Shown: positions 1 to 7,373, counted from the stretch's first letter. The stretch: 7,373 nt of DNA from an uncultured Eudoraea sp. (GCA_905479615.1 CAJQNH010000226.1:1-7373); one strand, 5' to 3'. Notes: generated by a model not told the origin, from the sequence alone. Numbers and translations: made by a program.

Positions 1-1141
1 AGATCCTTTTGGCCCGGGTACACAAAATTTTCCCTGGGATAATTTTAGTGACCCTTTAGATGCAGCTAAAGCAAAGGCCGATGCTGCCTTCGAATTTATA
101 ACAAAAATGGGGTTTGACTATTTCTGTTTCCATGATTTTGATCTGGTTAGGGAAGGGAACTCATTTTCAGAATCTGAAAGGAGACTTTCAGCCATTGTCG
201 ACTATATTAATGAGAAAAAAGCGGCTTCAGGAGTAAAACTTTTATGGGGGACGGCCAATTGTTTTTCTAATCCCAGATATATGAATGGTGCCTCTACTAA
301 TCCCGATTTTAACGTTTTGGCGAGGGCCGGAGGCCAGATAAAACTAGCTCTGGATGCTACTATGGCTCTCGATGGCGAAAATTACGTTTTTTGGGGAGGC
401 CGCGAAGGGTATATGTCTTTATTAAATACAGATATGAAGCGCGAATTGGACCATATGGGTCGTTTTTTGGCAACAGCAAGAGATTATGCCAGAAAACAAG
501 GTTTTAAGGGAACTTTCTTTATAGAACCTAAACCCATGGAACCTATGAAGCATCAATATGACTTTGACGCTGCAACGGTAGTTGGATTTCTACATCAGTA
601 CGGTTTACAAGACGATTTTAAACTCAATCTTGAAGTTAATCATGCTACCTTGGCAAGTCACACTATGCAACACGAAATGGAAGTTGCCGTTGCTCATGGA
701 ATGCTTGGAAGTATTGACGCAAATCGGGGTGATTATCAGAACGGATGGGACACAGATCAGTTTCCTAATAATATTACTGAAGTAACTGAAGCCATGCTCA
801 CATTTTTGAAAGCAGGAGGCTTGCAAGGGGGTGGAATTAATTTTGACGCCAAAATAAGAAGGAATTCTACTGATATAGATGATGTATTTCATGCTCATAT
901 TGGTGGCGCAGACACCTTTGCCAGAGCATTGCTTATTGCTGACAGGATAATGACATCTTCCGCCTATAATCCTCTACGTAAAAAACGCTACCAATCCTTT
1001 GATTCAGGTATAGGGAAGGATTATGAACTTGGGAAATTAGATCTGAATGATCTATATAATATTGCAAAATCTAATGGTGAATTAGAATTACAAAGTGGTA
1101 AACAGGAATTATTTGAAAATATAATTAATCAATACCTTTAG
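1..1141 (+). CDS. xylA: Xylose isomerase, 3' part (5' end outside window)
   Basis: Converts D-xylose to D-xylulose in the cytoplasm, the first step of the isomerase pathway; it needs two divalent metal ions. The reading frame is open from base 2 to a TAG at 1139-1141, and the ATG at 107 is internal. Counting that Met as 1, the active-site residues of the family are all visible: H9 and D12 (HDFD), E140 and K142 (EPKP), E176 and H179 (EVNH), D204 (DANRGD), D215 and D217 (DTDQFP), D247 (NFDAK). Each lies exactly 92 positions below its E. coli XylA counterpart (H101, D104, E232, K234, E268, H271, D296, D307, D309, D339, from memory), so there are no indels through the core and about 57 codons are missing upstream. 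WGGREG and the C-terminal SGKQE...NQYL stretch are also typical. It appears intact and active. It lies 109 bp upstream of a sugar symporter and probably shares its transcript. Confidence 0.97.
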   Translation, partial: DPFGPGTQNFPWDNFSDPLDAAKAKADAAFEFITKMGFDYFCFHDFDLVREGNSFSESERRLSAIVDYINEKKAASGVKLLWGTANCFSNPRYMNGASTNPDFNVLARAGGQIKLALDATMALDGENYVFWGGREGYMSLLNTDMKRELDHMGRFLATARDYARKQGFKGTFFIEPKPMEPMKHQYDFDAATVVGFLHQYGLQDDFKLNLEVNHATLASHTMQHEMEVAVAHGMLGSIDANRGDYQNGWDTDQFPNNITEVTEAMLTFLKAGGLQGGGINFDAKIRRNSTDIDDVFHAHIGGADTFARALLIADRIMTSSAYNPLRKKRYQSFDSGIGKDYELGKLDLNDLYNIAKSNGELELQSGKQELFENIINQYL

Positions 1142-1250
1142 GCGTAAAGTTAAAAGCCAATAATATTCAGGTCAATTTTTTAATTAAAGGAGAATTTTAC
1201 CTAAATTCAAAAATTAGCTGACAATAAACGAACAACCAACCAAACTAATT

Positions 1251-2903
1251 ATGACATCATCTTTCGGATTTTGGGATTATTTTATTTTTATTGCCTATGC
1301 CTTCCTGATTTTAGGGGTAGGTTTATGGGTCTCCAGAGATAAAAAAGGGCATCAGAAGAATGCAGAAGATTATTTTCTGGCAAGTAAATCGTTACCCTGG
1401 TGGGCCATTGGAGCCTCCCTGATCGCAGCCAATATTTCAGCAGAACAATTTATCGGGATGTCTGGTTCAGGATTTGCAGTGGGCTTGGCAATTGCTTCCT
1501 ATGAATGGATGGCAGCAATAACTTTACTTATAGTTGGTAAATTTTTCCTGCCAATTTTTATTGAGAAAGGTCTTTATACCATCCCCGAATTTGTTGAGAA
1601 AAGGTATTCTACAAATTTAAAAACAATATTAGCAGTATTCTGGATAGCTCTTTATGTTTTTGTAAACCTTGCTTCTGTACTGTATTTAGGCTCACTGGCA
1701 TTGGAAACCATAATGGGAATTCCTATGGTTTATGGTGTAATTGGACTGTCATTATTTGCGGCAGCATATTCCTTATACGGAGGCCTTTCTGCTGTTGCAT
1801 GGACAGATGTGATTCAGGTTATCTTTCTGGTCTTTGGAGGTTTAGTTACATCGTACTTGGCGTTAAATACAGTCTCCGACGGGCAGGGAGTATTGGAAGG
1901 CATGAAAATAGTTTATGAAACTGTCCCTGAAAAATTTGTTATGATACTAGATAAGTCCAATCCTGAATATGCCAATCTGCCGGGATTGGGGGTTCTTGTT
2001 GGGGGTCTGTGGGTGGCTAACTTATATTATTGGGGTTTTAACCAATATATTATTCAGAGAACATTGGCCGCTAAGTCTTTAAGAGAAGCGCAAAAGGGAA
2101 TTATTCTGGCTGCCTTTTTAAAAATAGTTATTCCTGTTATTGTAGTTGTCCCCGGCATTGCCGCCTATGTGATGATACATGATGCCGAGATCATGAATGG
2201 TCTTGGAGAAATCGGGCAGCAAAATCTACCTTCCCTTGAACAAGCAGATAAAGCATATCCGTGGCTATTACAATTTTTACCAACCGGACTTAAAGGAGTC
2301 GCTTTTGCGGCTTTGGCAGCTGCTATTGTGTCTTCCCTGGCGTCTATGTTAAATTCTACCTCCACCATTTTTACTATGGATATTTATAAACAATACATTA
2401 ATAAAAATGCTTCAGACAAAACAACTGTAAATGTTGGGCGCCTGTCCGCAGCTGTAGCACTTGCAATTGCATGCGTCATGGCACCATTATTGGGTGGAAT
2501 AGATCAGGCATTCCAGTTTATACAGGAATGGACAGGATTGGTAAGCCCGGGCATTTTAGCCGTATTTATGTTAGGTTTATTCTGGAAGAAAACAACCAAT
2601 AGGGCAGCCATCACAGGGGCACTAGTATCTATACCTATAGCTTTTTATTTCAAAGTAGCTCCCAGTGGTTGGTCTGATAGCGTATTCTTTGCCAATGTGC
2701 CTTTCCTGGATCAGATGGGATACACAGCGCTGCTTACCATGCTGGTTATAGTTTTAGTTAGTCTTAATCAAAATAAAGGCAAGGATGATCCAAAAGGCAT
2801 TCCGCTTACAAAAGGTATGTTCAATACCAGTCCGAAGTTCAATATTGGGGCGTTTGCGGCTATGATCATAATCGCTACTATTTATGCCTTGTTTTGGAAT
2901 TAA
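1251..2903 (+). CDS. Sodium/sugar symporter, vSGLT-like (probable D-xylose uptake)
   Basis: A 550-residue inner-membrane solute:sodium symporter (SSS family) with about 14 hydrophobic segments, roughly at 8-27, 51-72, 80-103, 124-152, 156-178, 184-206, 247-268, 283-307, 348-373, 396-413, 421-441, 452-468, 488-506 and 531-549. Long stretches match Vibrio parahaemolyticus vSGLT as I recall it, with a constant offset of 3. Sugar-site residues Q66, E85, N257, Y260, K291 and Q425 correspond to vSGLT Q69, E88, N260, Y263, K294 and Q428. Na+-site residues A59, I62, A358, S361 and S362 correspond to A62, I65, A361, S364 and S365. vSGLT Ser91 is Ala88 here. The start is forced: an in-frame TAG lies at 1215-1217 with no other ATG between. 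Position after xylA points to xylose as substrate; glucose or galactose remain possible. A terminator follows 30 bp after the stop. The 109-bp gap before it shows no hairpin or clear promoter. Confidence 0.95.
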   Translation: MTSSFGFWDYFIFIAYAFLILGVGLWVSRDKKGHQKNAEDYFLASKSLPWWAIGASLIAANISAEQFIGMSGSGFAVGLAIASYEWMAAITLLIVGKFFLPIFIEKGLYTIPEFVEKRYSTNLKTILAVFWIALYVFVNLASVLYLGSLALETIMGIPMVYGVIGLSLFAAAYSLYGGLSAVAWTDVIQVIFLVFGGLVTSYLALNTVSDGQGVLEGMKIVYETVPEKFVMILDKSNPEYANLPGLGVLVGGLWVANLYYWGFNQYIIQRTLAAKSLREAQKGIILAAFLKIVIPVIVVVPGIAAYVMIHDAEIMNGLGEIGQQNLPSLEQADKAYPWLLQFLPTGLKGVAFAALAAAIVSSLASMLNSTSTIFTMDIYKQYINKNASDKTTVNVGRLSAAVALAIACVMAPLLGGIDQAFQFIQEWTGLVSPGILAVFMLGLFWKKTTNRAAITGALVSIPIAFYFKVAPSGWSDSVFFANVPFLDQMGYTALLTMLVIVLVSLNQNKGKDDPKGIPLTKGMFNTSPKFNIGAFAAMIIIATIYALFWN

Positions 2904-2933
2904 TTAAAAATTTAAATTGTAAAATATAATGCG

Positions 2934-2963
2934 AAGAGTCGAAACTATTCGACTCTTTTTTTT
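2934..2963 (+). terminator. Intrinsic terminator of the xylA-symporter operon
   Basis: A perfect 10-bp stem is formed by AAGAGTCGAA (2934-2943) and TTCGACTCTT (2948-2957) around a 4-base loop ACTA. The right arm runs into an unbroken T tract ending at 2963. It starts 30 bases after the symporter stop codon. There is no matching A tract on the left, so it should act mainly on + strand transcription. Confidence 0.92.
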
Positions 2964-2989
2964 AACTTTTAGTACACTTTTAACTCCCT

Positions 2990-3044
2990 GGGATGTATAA
3001 TTATTCGCTTTTAATAGGGTAAACATTAACTAGTAATACATCCC
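2990..3044 (+). promoter_or_regulatory. Leader inverted repeat with a competing alternative stem
   Basis: Seen: GGGATGTAT (2990-2998) is the exact reverse complement of ATACATCCC (3036-3044), a 9-bp inverted repeat with a 37-base spacer. Inside the spacer, AATAGGG (3013-3019) is the exact reverse complement of CCCTATT (3042-3048), so bases 3042-3044 can pair with either partner but not both. The left arm also overlaps a small palindrome TCCC-T-GGGA (2985-2993). The element lies between the upstream terminator and the lipoprotein start at 3091. Inference: it could be an operator for a dimeric regulator or an RNA leader that switches between two folds. No known riboswitch family is recognised, and a chance origin is possible in AT-rich DNA. 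Confidence 0.35.
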
Positions 3045-3081
3045 TATTTCTGCTAGTTTCATTATCTTGCCGTCCTATTTT

Positions 3082-3085
3082 GGAG
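3082..3085 (+). promoter_or_regulatory. Shine-Dalgarno-like GGAG of the first lipoprotein gene
   Basis: GGAG lies five bases before the ATG at 3091, a good spacing. It is the only clear Shine-Dalgarno match directly ahead of a start in the window. The symporter and the second lipoprotein start after A-rich sequence without one, which is common in Bacteroidota. Confidence 0.5.
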
Positions 3086-3090
3086 CATAA

Positions 3091-6000
3091 ATGAAAAGGA
3101 TATTAGGACTTTCTTTAAGCATAATTCTACTATTAGGTGCTTGTGACGAAAAGAAGGAGAAACTGTTTAACAAAGTTGACTCCGATCATTCCGGAATTTA
3201 TTTTAAAAACCGTCTAATAGACACCCCTGAGCTTAATATTCTAAACTATCTGTATTACTACAATGGAGCGGGTGTCGTTTCGGCTGATTTTAATAATGAT
3301 GGCCTCGTAGATCTGTATTTTACGGCCAATCAGGGTGAAGACAAACTGTACATTAACAAAGGAGGATTAAAATTTGAAGATGTCACCAGGGTGGCCAATA
3401 TTACTAATTCTGGAAACTGGACCACAGGAGCTACACATGTTGATATTAACCATGATGGCTTACTTGATATTTATGTTTGTAAAGTCGGCAATTACGGGGA
3501 CATAAAGGGCAGGAACATGCTCTTTATCAACAAAGGCGTAAATGAAAAAGGTATTCCAAAATTTAATGAAGAAGCATCTTCCTACGGCCTTGATTTTTGT
3601 GGGCTCTCAACACAGGCCGCATTTCTTGATTATGATCTGGATGGAGATCTGGATATGTATCTCTTAAACCATTCAGTACATCCAAACAGAACCTATGGCA
3701 AGGGATCTCAACGTTTAGTAGTTGACTCACTTTCCGGGGATCGCTTCTATAGGAATGATGATGGAATATATAAAGATGTTTCAAGAGAAGCCGGTATTTT
3801 CCAAGGTAAAATTGGATATGGTTTGGGACTTGGAATTAGCGACATAAATGATGATGGATATCCTGATATTTATGTAGGTAATGATTTTTTTGAAAATGAT
3901 TATTTGTATATAAATCAAAGTGATGGAACTTTTAAAGAACTAATTTCCTCGGATATTAAGCGCTTGGGACATACTACGCATTACTCAATGGGTAACGATC
4001 TGGCAGACATAAACAACGATGGACTAACCGATATTCTTTCTTTAGATATGCTTCCGGAAGATTTGGAAACTTATAAAACATCTGGTTTAGAGTATTCATT
4101 TCCAACCTACCAATACTATTTAAAAAATGGATATGCCCCGCAGTATATGCAAAACACCTTACACCTAAACCTCGGTTCTGAAAAATTCAGTGAAATAGCA
4201 AACCTATCTGAAATTTCTGCCACAGAATGGTCCTGGAGTGTACTTGCAGCGGACTATGACAACGATGGTTTTAAAGATTTATTCATATCGAATGGTATTA
4301 AAGGCGCCACCAATGATATGGATTTTATTAGCTTCATAGCCAATGAGAATATACAAAAAAGGATAAGTGCAGGAATGACAGAAACAGATATGGCTTTTAT
4401 TAAGGAACTACCTGAAAAAAAAGTAGCCAACTATCTGTTTAAGAATAACAAAAATCTTTCTTTTAAAAATGTTACCAAAGATTGGTATCATGAAGAAGCT
4501 TCATTCAGTAATGGAGGCATTTATGCCGATTTGGACAATGATGGGGATTTGGACCTTGTTGTGAACAACCTTAATGAAGAAGCCTACCTTCTTGAAAATA
4601 CGTCAGATAAAACTACAGAAAACAATTTCATTAAGATCTCTTTAAACGGAGATAAGAAAAATAGATTTGGAATTGGCGCCAAAGTGCTGGCATATACATC
4701 TAATGGAATTTTGAAACAGGAAAATTTTGTTACCAAAGGATATTTATCAGCAGTTTCTAATACAATGCATTTGGGCATTGGGCAGGACACACTAATAGAT
4801 TCAATAAATCTTATTTGGCCCAATGGGAAATTCCAAACCTTAAGATCCGTTAAATCAAATCAGGATCTGGTAATTAATGTCGATTTTGCCAAAGGAAATT
4901 TTTATATAAATCCCCAATCAAGAGTTAAAAATTTTCTTGTTAATGCACCTGAACGACTCAATTTTGTCCATAAAGATCCGACTAGTATTGAATTCAATCG
5001 TGATCCACTAATACCATTTGCAAATACAAATGAAGGTCCTTCAATTTCTGTATGCGATGTTAACAAAGATTCTAAAGACGATTTCTTTATTGGTGGTGGT
5101 AAAGGGCAGGCATCTGCTCTCTTTTTACAGGATAGTTTAGGTAAATTTTTTAGCATTCAGGATTCTGTTTTTGAGCCGGATGCCCTAAGCGAAGATGTGT
5201 CGCATGTTTTTTTTGATGCCACCGGAGATCATTATGATGATTTATTGGTTGTTAGCGGAGGAAACGAATTTAAAAAAGGAAAACCCCTTCAACCCCGGCT
5301 CTATATAAACACTAAGGGGAATTTTAAAAAAGACACTTTGGCATTTGCAGATATTGAAATTAATGCTTCAGTGGTCTCGGCTTCAGATTTTGATAATGAT
5401 GGGGATTTGGATATTACAATAGCTTCTGATCAGCTTCCTCAGGCATTTGGCGGTATCCCAAAACAATATTTGTTTAAAAATGACGGCAAAGGTGCTTTTG
5501 ATGAAGTAACTGCAGAAATAGCTCCGGAATTTCAAAATATTGGGCTTGTCAAGGACTTGATTTGGGTAGACCTTGATGGGAATGGATATCAAGACTTAAT
5601 AGCCGTTGGTTACTGGATGCCCGTAACTGTTTTCATGAACAATGAAGGGAAATTTGAATTACAAAAAAACAATGGCCTGGATTATACCCATGGATGGTGG
5701 AACACAATTGTTGCCGAAGATTTTGATAACGACGGGGACACCGATCTGGTCTGTGGTAATTGGGGTCTGAATAGTAAGTTGAAAGCCTCTAAACTAAAAC
5801 CTGTTTCTCTCTACAGTTATGATTTTGATGAAAACGGTACTGTAGATCCTATCGTTACCTACTTTCATAAAGATAAAGAGACGCCGTTTGCATCCAAGGA
5901 TGAATTGGTAAAACAAATGCCTTATTTAAATAAGGAATACCTTTCATATAAGAACTTCGCAAAGGCAAGCCTGCAAGATCTTTTTTCTGCCAGTAAATTA

Positions 6001-6396
6001 AATAAGGCCGGCAAAATGAAGGCATACGAATTGGCTAGTAGTTATTTTGAAAACGATGGTAATGGTACATTTAAAAAGAAGCCATTACCTCTTATAGCGC
6101 AATCCTCATCTATAAAGGCAATAGGGGTAGATGACTTCAACAAAGATGGGTTTCAAGATATCTTAATTGTAGGCAATAATTATGAAATTAGCACCCAATT
6201 AGGTAGGATGGATGCCCTGCATGGCGTAATTTTGCAAAATGATCAAAAAGGGGATTTTGTAAAGGTTAACAAACAGGATTTTGATGTTCCCGGGCCGGCA
6301 AGAGATCTTAAAAATATAACCATAGCAGGAAGAGACTACTACATTGTAACCATTAATAATGATTCTCCTATTATTTTGGAAAAAAATAACGAATAA
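3091..6396 (+). CDS. FG-GAP/VCBS-repeat lipoprotein with central ASPIC/UnbV domain
   Basis: A 1101-residue predicted surface or periplasmic lipoprotein of unknown molecular function. A lipoprotein signal peptide (KR, hydrophobic 4-15, lipobox LGAC) places the lipidated cysteine at 18. The charged DEKKEK after it resembles a Bacteroidota export signal to the outer surface. Aspartate loops of the DxNxDGxxD type, as in Ca-binding beta-propeller repeats, start at 66, 118, 180, 251, 306, 388 and 480. Each is usually followed by a YxNxxxxxF strand motif. An ASPIC/UnbV domain spans about 524-584 (NRFGIGA, GYLSAVSN, WPNG). Further loops start at 656, 709, 766, 827, 877, 911 and 1015; those at 656 and 709 lack the glycine. 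A family block around 941-966 (QMPYLNKEY...FAKASLQDLF) and the C-terminal GRMDALHG segment indicate a complete protein. TAA directly before the ATG forces this start. It is the first gene of an operon with the paralogue five bases downstream. Annotations such as RNA-binding or haemolysin-like protein would be unsupported. Confidence 0.93.
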   Translation: MKRILGLSLSIILLLGACDEKKEKLFNKVDSDHSGIYFKNRLIDTPELNILNYLYYYNGAGVVSADFNNDGLVDLYFTANQGEDKLYINKGGLKFEDVTRVANITNSGNWTTGATHVDINHDGLLDIYVCKVGNYGDIKGRNMLFINKGVNEKGIPKFNEEASSYGLDFCGLSTQAAFLDYDLDGDLDMYLLNHSVHPNRTYGKGSQRLVVDSLSGDRFYRNDDGIYKDVSREAGIFQGKIGYGLGLGISDINDDGYPDIYVGNDFFENDYLYINQSDGTFKELISSDIKRLGHTTHYSMGNDLADINNDGLTDILSLDMLPEDLETYKTSGLEYSFPTYQYYLKNGYAPQYMQNTLHLNLGSEKFSEIANLSEISATEWSWSVLAADYDNDGFKDLFISNGIKGATNDMDFISFIANENIQKRISAGMTETDMAFIKELPEKKVANYLFKNNKNLSFKNVTKDWYHEEASFSNGGIYADLDNDGDLDLVVNNLNEEAYLLENTSDKTTENNFIKISLNGDKKNRFGIGAKVLAYTSNGILKQENFVTKGYLSAVSNTMHLGIGQDTLIDSINLIWPNGKFQTLRSVKSNQDLVINVDFAKGNFYINPQSRVKNFLVNAPERLNFVHKDPTSIEFNRDPLIPFANTNEGPSISVCDVNKDSKDDFFIGGGKGQASALFLQDSLGKFFSIQDSVFEPDALSEDVSHVFFDATGDHYDDLLVVSGGNEFKKGKPLQPRLYINTKGNFKKDTLAFADIEINASVVSASDFDNDGDLDITIASDQLPQAFGGIPKQYLFKNDGKGAFDEVTAEIAPEFQNIGLVKDLIWVDLDGNGYQDLIAVGYWMPVTVFMNNEGKFELQKNNGLDYTHGWWNTIVAEDFDNDGDTDLVCGNWGLNSKLKASKLKPVSLYSYDFDENGTVDPIVTYFHKDKETPFASKDELVKQMPYLNKEYLSYKNFAKASLQDLFSASKLNKAGKMKAYELASSYFENDGNGTFKKKPLPLIAQSSSIKAIGVDDFNKDGFQDILIVGNNYEISTQLGRMDALHGVILQNDQKGDFVKVNKQDFDVPGPARDLKNITIAGRDYYIVTINNDSPIILEKNNE

Positions 6397-6401
6397 ACAA
6401 T

Positions 6402-7373
6402 ATGATGATATCGGGATTAAAAAAAATAGCAGGCCTTATACTTTTACTTGCAATAACCATATCGTGTAATTCAGAAAAGGAAAGTTCTAAGGACGATGAT
6501 ACTAACCAAAAAACGCTCTTTACACTTCTGCCTTCGGAACAAACAGGTATAGACTTTCTAAACAAAGTTGAAAACCAAAAAAACTTCAACATCTTTAAGT
6601 ATAGAAATTTCTACAATGGTGGCGGAGTAGCCATTGGAGATATAAACAATGATGGATTGGCCGATATTTATATGACAGGCAATATGGTTTCGAACAAACT
6701 TTACCTAAATAAAGGGGGGTTGAAATTTGAAGACATTTCGGAAAATGCCGGAGTAGAAGGATCAAAACCATGGTCTACGGGAGTTGTTATGGTTGATATC
6801 AACCAGGATGGATTACTTGATATCTACGTGAGCAATGCCGGAAATATGAAGGCAAATAATCATGATAATGACCTCTATATAAACAACGGGGACCTTACTT
6901 TTACAGAAATGGCCTCAGAGTATAATTTGGCTAAAACGGGGTTTTCTACTCATGCCTCTTTCTTCGATTATGATAAAGATGGGGACCTGGATGTATACAT
7001 CCTTAACAATAGTAACATTCCTGTAAGTAGTTTGGGATATGCAGAACAAAGAGAAGTCAGAGCTCAGGACTGGGAAGGAGTTCCCGATATTTTTAAGGGT
7101 GTTGGGGATATGCTTTTAAGGAATGATAATGGAAAATTTGTTGATGTTAGTCAAGATGCAGGCATCTATGGAAGTCTGATTGGATTTGGCCTCGGGGTAA
7201 TGATTACCGACATCAATAAAGACCTGTATCCGGATATCTACGTATCTAACGATTTTTATGAACGGGACTATCTTTACATTAATAATCAAGATGGCACTTT
7301 TAAAGAGCAGATCAAGGATTGGACTTCTCATCTTTCTTTATCTGCCATGGGTATTGATATTTCGGATATTAAT
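6402..7373 (+). CDS. Second FG-GAP/VCBS-repeat lipoprotein, 5' part (runs off window)
   Basis: The frame is open for 324 codons to the last base, so the 3' end is outside the window. By comparison with its neighbour some 750-800 codons may be missing. The start is ATG 6402 or the adjacent ATG 6405, because an in-frame TAA sits at 6387-6389. A lipoprotein signal peptide (KK at 7-8, hydrophobic 9-20, TISC) places the lipidated cysteine at 22, followed by an acidic, Ser-rich linker (SSKDDD at 28-33) that fits a surface export signal. Ca-binding-type loops start at 80, 132, 189 and 270, and a fifth begins at 322 at the very edge. The loop at 270 reads DINKDLYPD, with Leu replacing the usual Gly. 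From residue 67 on it aligns with the upstream protein from residue 53, about half identical by eye, so the pair arose by duplication. Only five bases separate the genes, implying co-transcription. No Shine-Dalgarno is seen. An ASPIC/UnbV domain is expected downstream but not visible. Function unknown. Confidence 0.92.
   Translation, partial: MMISGLKKIAGLILLLAITISCNSEKESSKDDDTNQKTLFTLLPSEQTGIDFLNKVENQKNFNIFKYRNFYNGGGVAIGDINNDGLADIYMTGNMVSNKLYLNKGGLKFEDISENAGVEGSKPWSTGVVMVDINQDGLLDIYVSNAGNMKANNHDNDLYINNGDLTFTEMASEYNLAKTGFSTHASFFDYDKDGDLDVYILNNSNIPVSSLGYAEQREVRAQDWEGVPDIFKGVGDMLLRNDNGKFVDVSQDAGIYGSLIGFGLGVMITDINKDLYPDIYVSNDFYERDYLYINNQDGTFKEQIKDWTSHLSLSAMGIDISDIN

Noticed and set aside
107..109. 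ATG at 107 as the start of xylA
   Set aside because: The same frame is open upstream to base 2 and encodes clear XylA sequence (DPFGPGTQ..FPWD), so this Met is internal and the gene is only cut by the window edge.
605..898. Open reading frames on the minus strand within the genes (for example 605-898, 4902-5156, 7116-7331)
   Set aside because: They lie opposite well-supported genes, show no recognisable domains and have no start signals; they are shadows of the + strand codons.
1186..1192. AAAGGAG Shine-Dalgarno-like sequence in the xylA-symporter gap
   Set aside because: It lies 58 bases before the symporter ATG and has no start codon at a usable distance; no small ORF follows it.
2985..2994. 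Ten-base direct repeat TCCCTGGGAT shared with positions 31-40
   Set aside because: One copy encodes part of xylA (Pro-Trp-Asp) and many 10-mer coincidences are expected in 7.4 kb.
3063..3083. Promoter -7-like elements TATCTTGC (3063-3070) and TATTTTGG (3076-3083)
   Set aside because: Both only approximate TAnnTTTG, no TTG occurs at the -33 distance, and the second overlaps the GGAG ribosome-binding site, so it would leave almost no leader.
3283..6162. Repeated GAT-N-AAT-GATGG-like DNA motifs as tandem DNA repeats
   Set aside because: They are the coding signature of the DxNxDG protein loops, irregularly spaced and divergent at the DNA level, so not a DNA repeat array or CRISPR.

Overview
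The window is AT-rich DNA from a marine- or flavobacterium-like member of the Bacteroidota. Three things suggest this. The xylose isomerase and sugar symporter have the bacteroidete style. Most starts lack a strong Shine-Dalgarno sequence. There are also two tandem, very acidic FG-GAP/VCBS lipoproteins of a kind common in Flavobacteriia and their relatives. The assignment is by pattern recognition, not by a search. Every supported gene is on the + strand and none looks broken. Two genes are cut only by the window edges.

Left part (1-2963) is the end of a D-xylose uptake and catabolism operon. It holds the 3' portion of xylA (xylose isomerase, about 57 N-terminal codons missing off the left edge). 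After a 109-bp spacer comes a complete sodium/sugar symporter very close to Vibrio vSGLT. A strong intrinsic terminator (2934-2963) closes the unit. The symporter would bring xylose in with Na+, and XylA would convert it to xylulose. The xylulokinase that should follow in the pathway is not in the window.

Middle (2964-3090) is a short leader between the terminator and the next operon. It contains a perfect 9-bp inverted repeat. Its right arm can alternatively pair with a 7-bp segment lying between the two arms, so two mutually exclusive stems are possible. I found no convincing Bacteroidota promoter (TTG / TAnnTTTG) there.

Right part (3091-7373) is a second operon. It begins with a complete 1101-residue lipoprotein with an unusually symmetrical layout: seven Ca-binding-type FG-GAP/VCBS loops, a central ASPIC/UnbV domain, then seven more loops, two of them degenerate. 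Five bases later a paralogous lipoprotein begins, of which the first 324 codons are visible before the window ends. Both are predicted to be anchored by a lipidated cysteine, probably on the outer membrane surface. Their molecular function is unknown; in this phylum such genes are often near SusC/SusD-type uptake loci. The twin-lipoprotein operon is the least understood part of the window. Whether it is functionally tied to the neighbouring xylose genes cannot be told from sequence, and the terminator argues that it is transcribed separately.
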